Below, one piece after another: positions 57,299-64,000 of a stretch of DNA of 64,000 nt (positions are counted from its first letter, which is position 1; each line of letters opens with the position of its first letter). The stretch is from the NCBI GenBank assembly GCA_028292745.1, contig JAQGLT010000129.1:1-64000 (forward strand). Direction: 5' to 3'. Under the pieces are notes generated by a model that was not told where the DNA came from, searched no databases, and was given only the letters and a program-made list of their open reading frames with translations. The position numbers and the translations under genes were made by a program. This stretch comes from Polaromonas sp. Its GTDB lineage: Bacteria; Pseudomonadota; Gammaproteobacteria; Burkholderiales; Burkholderiaceae_C.

Positions 57299-58279
57299 AT
57301 GGCAAAAAAGACATTTCTCGACTTTGAGCAGCCGATTGCGGAGCTTGAAGGGAAAATTGAAGAATTGCGTTACGTGCAGACCGAGTCGGCAGTCGATATT
57401 TCCGAGGAAATAGAGCAGCTGGCCAAAAAAAGCCAGCAGCTCACCAAGGACATCTACAGCGTCCTGAGCCCGTGGCAGATCACCAAGATCGCCCGCCATG
57501 CCGAGCGTCCCTACACCCTGGATTACATCCGGGAGATATTCACCGATTTTGTGGAGTTGCATGGCGACCGGAATTTTGCCGACGACCTGAGCATCGTCGG
57601 CGGGCTGGCGCGGTTCAACGGCAATGCCTGCATGGTGCTCGGCCACCAGAAAGGGCGCGACACCAGGGAGCGCGGATTGCGCAATTTCGGCATGAGCAAG
57701 CCGGAGGGCTACCGCAAGGCGTTGCGCCTCATGAAAACGGCTGAAAAATTCAAGCTGCCTGTATTTACCTTTGTCGATACGCCTGGCGCCTACCCCGGTA
57801 TCGAAGCCGAGGAACGCGGCCAGTCTGAAGCCATTGGCCGCAACATTTTTGAAATGGCGCAACTCGAAGTCCCCATCATCACCACCATCATCGGTGAAGG
57901 CGGCTCGGGCGGCGCGCTTGCCATTTCGGTGGCCGATCAGGTGGTGATGCTCCAGTATTCGATTTACTCGGTGATCAGCCCTGAAGGCTGCGCCTCGATC
58001 CTCTGGAAAACATCGGAAAAAGCGCAGGAAGCCGCCGAAGCGCTGGGCATCACCGCGCACCGACTCAAGGCCCTTGGCGTCATCGACAAAATCGTGAACG
58101 AGCCCGTTGGCGGCGCCCATCGCGACCCCAAACAGATGGCCGCCTTTTTAAAGCGGGCGCTCAATGACGCCTTTCGCCAGATCAGCGACCTGAAGGTCAA
58201 GGAATTGCTTGACCGGCGCTATGACCGGCTGCAAAGCTATGGCCGCTTCATTGACACCAAAGCTGAAGCCGGAAAATAA
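57299..58279 (+). CDS. accA: acetyl-CoA carboxylase carboxyltransferase subunit alpha
   Basis: [44 protein letters not shown]. Confidence 0.97.
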   Translation: MAKKTFLDFEQPIAELEGKIEELRYVQTESAVDISEEIEQLAKKSQQLTKDIYSVLSPWQITKIARHAERPYTLDYIREIFTDFVELHGDRNFADDLSIVGGLARFNGNACMVLGHQKGRDTRERGLRNFGMSKPEGYRKALRLMKTAEKFKLPVFTFVDTPGAYPGIEAEERGQSEAIGRNIFEMAQLEVPIITTIIGEGGSGGALAISVADQVVMLQYSIYSVISPEGCASILWKTSEKAQEAAEALGITAHRLKALGVIDKIVNEPVGGAHRDPKQMAAFLKRALNDAFRQISDLKVKELLDRRYDRLQSYGRFIDTKAEAGK

Positions 58280-59285
58280 GCCCGAGCGCCATCCGCCAGG
58301 CACGGGCCAAGGGGCCAATGCAGTAGATGCGTTAAATCCGGCGCTTGCCGGAATTCACCGGCTGTTTTCCGCCTCTGCGCCTCTGCCGCTGGGCATCGCT
58401 TTCAGTGGCGGCGCTGATTCTGCCGCCTTGTTGCTGGCCGCAGCTGCCCATTGGCCGGGGCAAGTGCATGCCCTCCATGTCCATCATGGCCTTCAGGCGG
58501 CGGCAGACGATTTTGTGCGTGTTTGCGCCATGGTGTGTGCAGAGGCAGGGGTTCCTTTGCATGTGGTCGAGATCGACGCCCATCATGCCGTTGGCCAGAG
58601 CCCTGAAGATGCCGCGCGGCGGGCGCGCTACACCGCGCTGGCAGCCCTGGCGGCAAGGCATGGTTTGCATGCCGTACTGCTTGGCCAGCATGCCGATGAC
58701 CAGGTTGAAACACTGCTGCTGGCCCTTGGCCGGGGGGCGGGTTTGCCCGGCCTGTCGGCCATGGCTGAAAAATTTGAGCGCGGCGGCACCACGTTTTACC
58801 GACCCCTGCTGCAAACCCCGGCGGCAAGCTTGCGCGAATGGCTGGTACAAAACCAGTTTCCTTTTGTTGACGACCCCACCAACACCGACGAGCGTTACAC
58901 CCGCAATCGAATCCGGGCCCGCTTGTTGCCCGCGTTGGCGCAAGTATTTCCGCATTTTCGGGAAACGTTTGCGCGCAGCACGCGCCATGCAGCGCAGGCA
59001 CAAGCCCTGCTGGTGGAGATGGCTGAGCAGGATATGGGGACAGTGGGCAGGCCCCCTCTCATCCGGGCGCTGCAGTGCCTGTCCCGGCCACGCCAGGCCA
59101 ATGTGCTGCGCCACTGGCTGTTGCTGGAGGGCGCCACGCCCAGCGCGGCGCAGCTGGAGCAGTTGCTGCATCAGGTTGCGGCATGCACAACACGTGGACA
59201 CCGGATCCACCTCAAGGTAGCCGCAGGCCATGTCACCCGGCTTGGGGAAGGCCTGCACTACAGCGGCCTTGCCGGCAACTGCTGA
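58239..59285 (+). CDS. tilS: tRNA(Ile)-lysidine synthase
   Basis: [63 protein letters not shown]. Start overlaps accA; exact start uncertain. Confidence 0.93.
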   Translation: MAASLTPKLKPENKPERHPPGTGQGANAVDALNPALAGIHRLFSASAPLPLGIAFSGGADSAALLLAAAAHWPGQVHALHVHHGLQAAADDFVRVCAMVCAEAGVPLHVVEIDAHHAVGQSPEDAARRARYTALAALAARHGLHAVLLGQHADDQVETLLLALGRGAGLPGLSAMAEKFERGGTTFYRPLLQTPAASLREWLVQNQFPFVDDPTNTDERYTRNRIRARLLPALAQVFPHFRETFARSTRHAAQAQALLVEMAEQDMGTVGRPPLIRALQCLSRPRQANVLRHWLLLEGATPSAAQLEQLLHQVAACTTRGHRIHLKVAAGHVTRLGEGLHYSGLAGNC

Positions 59286-59376
59286 GCACGCCAGGGCGCT
59301 GGCTATAATTCAAGGCTTTGCCCGATGCGCTGGCAAGCGCTTTTCCTTCACCATCAACTCCTGATTGACATCTGCA

Positions 59377-60645
59377 ATGGCTTTGATCGTCCATAAATAC
59401 GGCGGCACATCGATGGGCTCGACCGAGCGCATCCGCAATGTTGCCAAACGCGTCGCCAAATGGTCCCGCGCCGGCCACCAGATGGTTGTGGTTCCCAGCG
59501 CCATGAGCGGCGAGACCAACCGATTGCTCGGCCTGGCCAAGGAACTGGCGCCTTCGCAGGTTGACGATGCGTATGGCAGAGAGCTTGATGCGCTGGCTGC
59601 CACCGGTGAGCAGGCTTCCAGCGCGCTGCTGGCCATTGCCCTTCAGGCCGAAGGCATACAGGCCGTGAGCTATGCCGGCTGGCAGGTCACCATCAAAACC
59701 AACAGCGCCTACACCAAAGCGCGCATCGAGTCGATCGACGACGGGAAAGTACGCGCCGACCTGGACGCCGGGCGGGTGGTCATCATTACCGGCTTTCAAG
59801 GCATGGACGAGGGCGGCAACATCACCACCTTGGGGCGCGGCGGCTCCGATACGTCGGCTGTGGCGATTGCCGCTGCCCTGAAGGCCCATGAATGCCTGAT
59901 CTACACCGATGTGGACGGCGTGTACACCACTGACCCGCGCATCGTGCCCGAGGCGCGCCGCCTGCACACGGTGAGCTTTGAGGAAATGCTGGAGATGGCC
60001 TCGATGGGCTCCAAGGTGCTGCAGATCCGCTCGGTCGAGTTTGCAGGCAAGTACCAAGTTCCGATGCGGGTGCTTTCCAGCTTTACCGACTGGGATATCG
60101 ACATTAATGAAGAAGCCAGTTCAGGCACTTTGATCAGTTTTGAGGAAGATGAAAAAATGGAAAAAGCCATCGTATCGGGCATTGCATTCAACCGCGATGA
60201 AGCCAAGGTTTCCGTGCTCGGCGTCCCCGACACCCCAGGGATCGCCTACCAGATCCTGGGCGCGGTGGCTGATGCGAACATCGAGGTCGATGTCATCATC
60301 CAGAACATCAGCAAGGACGGAAAAACCGACTTCAGCTTCACAGTGCATCGCAACGACTTTGCCAAGACCCTGGATTTGCTGAAATCCAAGGTCGTGCCTG
60401 CGCTCGGTGCGCAGGAAGTCACTGGTGATGCCCGTATCTGCAAGGTGAGTATTGTCGGCATCGGAATGCGAAGCCATGTAGGAATTGCCAGCAAGATGTT
60501 CCGCGTGCTGGCCGAAGAAAACATCAACATCCAGATGATCTCGACCAGCGAGATCAAGACCTCTGTTGTTATCGATGAAAAATACATGGAACTGGCAGTG
60601 CGCGCCCTGCACAAAGCATTTGACCTCGACCAGCCGCTGGGCTGA
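59377..60645 (+). CDS. lysC: aspartate kinase
   Basis: MALIVHKYGGTSMGSTERIRNVAKRV; GRGGSDTSAVAIAAALKA; ACT domains. Confidence 0.97.
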   Translation: MALIVHKYGGTSMGSTERIRNVAKRVAKWSRAGHQMVVVPSAMSGETNRLLGLAKELAPSQVDDAYGRELDALAATGEQASSALLAIALQAEGIQAVSYAGWQVTIKTNSAYTKARIESIDDGKVRADLDAGRVVIITGFQGMDEGGNITTLGRGGSDTSAVAIAAALKAHECLIYTDVDGVYTTDPRIVPEARRLHTVSFEEMLEMASMGSKVLQIRSVEFAGKYQVPMRVLSSFTDWDIDINEEASSGTLISFEEDEKMEKAIVSGIAFNRDEAKVSVLGVPDTPGIAYQILGAVADANIEVDVIIQNISKDGKTDFSFTVHRNDFAKTLDLLKSKVVPALGAQEVTGDARICKVSIVGIGMRSHVGIASKMFRVLAEENINIQMISTSEIKTSVVIDEKYMELAVRALHKAFDLDQPLG

Positions 60646-60679
60646 AAACGCAGCGAAGTCATGACATAATCATGGAATT

Positions 60680-60772
60680 GGAAACGTGACCGAGTGGCCG
60701 AAGGTGCTCCCCTGCTAAGGGAGTATGGGGTGTAGAGCCTCATCGAGGGTTCGAATCCCTCCGTTTCCGCCA
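60680..60772 (+). tRNA. tRNA-Ser (anticodon GCT), CCA encoded
   Basis: Acceptor GGAAACG/CGTTTCC, anticodon arm CTCCC-CTGCTAA-GGGAG, long variable arm, GGTTCGAATCC T arm, terminal GCCA. Confidence 0.96.
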
Positions 60773-60780
60773 AAGATAAA

Positions 60781-60812
60781 CCCCAAGTAATTCATTACTT
60801 GGGGTTTTTTCT
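60781..60812 (+). terminator. Rho-independent terminator after tRNA-Ser
   Basis: CCCCAAGTAA-TTCA-TTACTTGGGG followed by TTTTTTCTT. Confidence 0.95.
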
Positions 60813-60889
60813 TGTGCAGTGGTTATTGCGGGCAGCCGACCATAGCTTTCCAAAAGTCAGCAAAAACGGATGGAAAAGTGGGAATCGCG

Positions 60890-61288
60890 CTATTTCCTTC
60901 TGACATCCTTGTTGACCTTCTTTTTGGGCACTGGTTTCGCGGGGGGTGATTCACCGGTTGACGGTCGCACTGTGACGGAAAGACGGCCGCTGTCGGGCCG
61001 GGTCTGCGCCACTACCGGCACGGTACCGACATTGGCAGGTCGTAGCGCCACTGTTTTTGTCATGGCGGCGCGTCGCTCAACATCGGTCAGCATCACTTCA
61101 AAAACCACCACCTGTTCCTTAAGCTGGACGATTTTCGAGCGAAGCACCTGGGCCTCGCCGTCGAGCGCCTCTTTGGAATCCTGCCCATTTGCTGCCGAGG
61201 CATTCCCGCCTGATGCCGGAGAACCCGGGGCTGCGCAACCCGCAAGAAGCAAGGCGGCGAGGGCTGCAGTGGTAGCTAGGTTTTTCAT
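60890..61288 (-). CDS. small putative lipoprotein
   Basis: MKNLATTAALAALLLAGCAAPGS lipobox; basic C-terminal tail PKKKVNKDVRRK. Confidence 0.7.
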   Translation of the reverse strand: MKNLATTAALAALLLAGCAAPGSPASGGNASAANGQDSKEALDGEAQVLRSKIVQLKEQVVVFEVMLTDVERRAAMTKTVALRPANVGTVPVVAQTRPDSGRLSVTVRPSTGESPPAKPVPKKKVNKDVRRK

Positions 61289-61490
61289 ATGTTCTCCCTT
61301 CAGTTCGGTGCGATCGTCACCCATCCAAAGCATAACCCGCGCAGCCAATGGCAGTAGCACGCACAAAGCGATAAAAATCCGTTGCTACTGGGAAAGACGT
61401 CGCTTGGCTTGGGCGCATAAGCCGTTTTCATCGAGGTTCGCTGCAAAATATTAACCCATGCAGGCGATTTCTCGATGCCTCTGAAGCTCG

Positions 61491-61760
61491 TTAGTGTCTT
61501 TCGCTGGGTGACATGGCGGATAAATTTGGCTCCGAGAAGAAGCTTTCACTGCCCGCTGCTTTATACGCTTTCAGGCATGCGGTGCCCACGCGCAGCGCTG
61601 CCTCATGGGATGGATAAGGGTGATCCGAGGTGTCGATGCAGACATCAGGAAGGTGCTCCTTTGCAGAGAGCTGGCTGACGACCCAGAAAAAAAGACCGGG
61701 CGACGGTTCCTTGACGCGAACGGCAAGGGGGCCGGTGGAGTTGAGGGCATAGGGGGTCAT
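61491..61760 (-). CDS. hypothetical protein
   Basis: MTPYALNSTGPLAVRVKEPSPGLFFWVVSQLSAKEHLP...; start/stop overlap with the upstream DUF3606 gene. Confidence 0.55.
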   Translation of the reverse strand: MTPYALNSTGPLAVRVKEPSPGLFFWVVSQLSAKEHLPDVCIDTSDHPYPSHEAALRVGTACLKAYKAAGSESFFSEPNLSAMSPSERH

Positions 61761-61951
61761 ACAGCTCTTCCCAACTCGGTTCCGACATCCTTGGCGGCGG
61801 GGCCGACCTCGGCAACCGCGACACGCAGTTCGAACTCGCTGCACCCCAGCGCAGTAACCCAATAATTCACCGAGGCATCTTCATTGATGTTGATGGCGTC
61901 ATTAAAGGAGGCATGAAAGGGTGATGCATTCGATAGCGAGGCGTTTTGCAT
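61757..61951 (-). CDS. DUF3606-like small protein
   Basis: INEDASVNYWVTALGCSEFELRVAVAEVGPAAKDVGTELGR resembles DUF3606. Confidence 0.7.
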   Translation of the reverse strand: MQNASLSNASPFHASFNDAININEDASVNYWVTALGCSEFELRVAVAEVGPAAKDVGTELGRAV

Positions 61952-62108
61952 GGTTTGCTCCAGGCTGGTTGGTTGGTTGGATGTACCCAATCTTCCCGTG
62001 ACCGTTTTCCCGATCACGTAAGAAACGTAGCCATGAGCTTGCAATCCTTATTGCCCAACCGCAATGGGTCAAATGTCCTAATAGGAAATCAACCGGGAGG
62101 GATGCGTA

Positions 62109-62831
62109 CTATTTTGAAATTTCAGGCGGCGGGGTCGTGGCTGTATCTTGCATATCGGCATCGAATCCCAACCCGATAAAGTAAGCATTCATCGTGCAGT
62201 GACCGGCCTGCAACAGGTCAAAAGCCTGCGGGTCAAGCAGCCAGTTCTGTATCAGTCCGTCGATCAGCGCATGCAAGCCCCGCGCTGCGAAATCGCTGGA
62301 CAGCGGTAACTGCAGATTTTTCTGCTGCGATGCCGTGTCCAGCCCGTGTCTGACACGGCACAAAAAGCCGTTGCGTGCCGCCAGATGACGCAGACGAATG
62401 ACGCTGAGCTCGTCCACATATTCCACCTTTTGCGTGGCAACTTCCATCACCCGGCGAGTGCGCGGGTCGTTCACAATCTGGTTGAGTGCTTTCAAAATAG
62501 CGCTTCGGGTGTGGTCAAGCGCGCCGGTGCTGGCATCCTTGCTGATGTCTGCCGGGCTTTCCTCTTGGTTGAAATAAGCCTCCAGGGGAAACGTAACGCG
62601 CTCCATCATGGCGTTGAACAAATCACCCTTGTCCTTGAAATGCCAATAGACGGCACCTCGCGTGGCGCCCGCGTGCAGGGCAATATCCTGCAGCGTGGTG
62701 CGTGAAACGCCCTGGGCCTGGAACAGGCATTCCGCTGCATCCAGCAGCTTGCTGCGGGTTTCCAGTGCTTCTTCTTTGGTACGACGGGCCAATTGGCTCT
62801 CCTGAAATTGATCACTTCCACTTTTATACAT
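62109..62831 (-). CDS. TetR/AcrR-family repressor of the adjacent RND efflux operon
   Basis: LLDAAECLFQAQGVSRTTLQDIALHAGATRGAVYWHFKDKGDLFNAMM HTH. Confidence 0.92.
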   Translation of the reverse strand: MYKSGSDQFQESQLARRTKEEALETRSKLLDAAECLFQAQGVSRTTLQDIALHAGATRGAVYWHFKDKGDLFNAMMERVTFPLEAYFNQEESPADISKDASTGALDHTRSAILKALNQIVNDPRTRRVMEVATQKVEYVDELSVIRLRHLAARNGFLCRVRHGLDTASQQKNLQLPLSSDFAARGLHALIDGLIQNWLLDPQAFDLLQAGHCTMNAYFIGLGFDADMQDTATTPPPEISK

Positions 62832-62846
62832 TCACAAATGTATGTA
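62823..62846. promoter_or_regulatory. AcrR/TtgR-type operator
   Basis: TTTATACATTCACAAATGTATGTA, nearly identical to the E. coli acrAB operator as I recall it (TACATACATTCACAAATGTATGTA). Confidence 0.65.
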
Positions 62847-62952
62847 AACTATAGCACCCGTAAAAACCCTAACTTTTTCGTTGTGGGGCAGACCGCCTTA
62901 GGCTGCTGACCAGCGGATTTTTCAAGACTTCCATAAAAAATCGAGGAACAGC

Positions 62953-64000
62953 ATGTCCATGTCTCGCGTTGCCCATCCTTTTTTACCTGCGCAACTTGTC
63001 CGGTTTCAACCGGTCGCGGCAGTTGTCCTCCTGTCTTTGCTGATGGCGGGATGCGGCAAAGGCAATGCGCCGCCGCCGGCCGGCGCAAGTGCCGCGCCGC
63101 CGCCGCCCCCGGTCGGCGTCGTCACAGTGACGCTGAGCGATGTCGGGCTGATCACCGAACTGCCTGGCCGCCTGGAGGCTTCGCGTGTTGCGCAGGTCCG
63201 GGCGCGGGCCGCCGGCATTTTGCAAAAGCGCCTGTTCCGCGAAGGCAGCGATGTCAAGGCGGGCCAGCCGTTGTTCACCATTGACGCAGCCCCTTATGCT
63301 GCCGCTGCCGCGAGTGCGCGGGCCGGCCAGGCGCGGGCTGAAGCCAACCTGGCGCAGGCCACGGCCCTGGCAGAGCGCTACAAGCCGCTGGTCGAAGCCA
63401 ATGCGATCAGCAAGCAGGAGTATGCCAACGCCGTTGCCGCCCAAAAACAGGCTGCTGCCGATGTGGCCGTGGGCAAGGCCAACGTACAAACCGCCAGCAT
63501 CACGCTGGGCTATGCCTCGGTGACGGCGCCGATTTCGGGGCGCATCGGCCGCTCGCTGGTCACCGAGGGCTCGCTGGTGGGGCAGGGCGATGCCACCCAG
63601 CTTGCGGTCATCCAGCAGATCAACCCGATGTATGTGAACTTCACCCAGTCGGCATCCGACGCGATGAAGCTGCGCGCAGCCATGGCAAGCGGCCAGTTCA
63701 AGCGGGCCAGCGGCCCCGACGCGGCCAGTGTGCGTATCGTGCTGGAGGATGGAAGCGAGTATGCGCAGCCGGGTCGCCTGCTGTTTTCCGACCTGACAGT
63801 CGATGCCACAACCGGGCAGATCACCTTGCGCGCCGAGGTGCCCAACCCCAACGGGCAATTGCTGCCGGGGCTGTACGTGCGGGTGCGCCTGGAGCAGGCC
63901 CAGGCCAGCAACGCCATCACCCTTCCGCAGCAGGCGGTCACGCGCACGGCGCAGGGCGACAGCGTGATGGTGGTCGGCAGCGATGGAAAGGTCGCGTCGC
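62953..64000 (+). CDS. RND efflux periplasmic adaptor subunit (AcrA/MexA type), truncated at window end
   Basis: Lipobox LLSLLMAGCGKG; PGRLEASRVAQVRARAAGILQKRLFREGSDVKAGQPLFTIDAAPY; ITLGYASVTAPISGRIGRSLVTEGSLVGQGDATQLAVIQQINPMYVNFTQS. Open to window end. Confidence 0.92.
   Translation, partial: MSMSRVAHPFLPAQLVRFQPVAAVVLLSLLMAGCGKGNAPPPAGASAAPPPPPVGVVTVTLSDVGLITELPGRLEASRVAQVRARAAGILQKRLFREGSDVKAGQPLFTIDAAPYAAAAASARAGQARAEANLAQATALAERYKPLVEANAISKQEYANAVAAQKQAAADVAVGKANVQTASITLGYASVTAPISGRIGRSLVTEGSLVGQGDATQLAVIQQINPMYVNFTQSASDAMKLRAAMASGQFKRASGPDAASVRIVLEDGSEYAQPGRLLFSDLTVDATTGQITLRAEVPNPNGQLLPGLYVRVRLEQAQASNAITLPQQAVTRTAQGDSVMVVGSDGKVAS

Noticed and set aside
60680-62100. Genomic island integrated at tRNA-Ser
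   Set aside because: tRNA is followed at once by its own terminator; no integrase or direct repeat of the tRNA 3' end found by eye downstream.
1-64000. CRISPR array, retron, phage or classic defence system
   Set aside because: No regularly spaced direct repeats, reverse transcriptase, Cas, phage structural or intact restriction genes were recognised; only the methyltransferase relic at about 51.1-51.4 kb.

Overview
The window looks like a chromosomal segment of a high-GC Burkholderiales bacterium, probably Comamonadaceae/Polaromonas-like (inferred from gene content; no search was run). Main blocks from left to right: (1) the C-terminal end of an IS630-like transposase at the left edge; (2) an aerobic benzoyl-CoA (box) pathway: alpha/beta hydrolase, benzoate-CoA ligase, boxD-type aldehyde dehydrogenase, DUF4863-like protein, divergent boxR, boxC, boxB, boxA; (3) housekeeping genes (TlpA-like, transglutaminase-like, RluA-type synthase, trmB, DMT transporter, gluQRS, FAD oxidoreductase); (4) a LysR / pirin / DoxX / flavodoxin / pirin module; (5) egtB-like, trhO, dnaE; (6) ybgC-tolQ-tolR-tolA without tolB-pal, aminotransferase, nusB, ribH-ribBA-ribE-ribD; (7) a minor pilin operon (pilV-pilW-pilX-pilY1-pilE-fimT); (8) nrdR, glyA with a probable ZTP (pfl) riboswitch, and a lytic transglycosylase; (9) an unusual hairpin-rich ~0.9 kb gap; (10) a DUF349 protein, a frameshifted DNA-methyltransferase remnant, mtfA-like, lpxH, two PPIases, a TPR protein, cysS, alkA-like, accA, tilS, lysC, tRNA-Ser(GCT); (11) a small lipoprotein, DUF3606, a TetR regulator and an RND adaptor truncated by the right edge. 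The most interesting signals are: (a) two families of short palindromic repeats, some lying in frame inside essential-type genes (gluQRS, ybgC, the DUF349 protein) or supplying start/stop codons (alkA-like, mtfA-like); and (b) a probable structured RNA locus at about 47.49-47.72 kb, made of a 16-codon ORF with a strong Shine-Dalgarno followed by six almost contiguous stem-loops, the last terminator-like.
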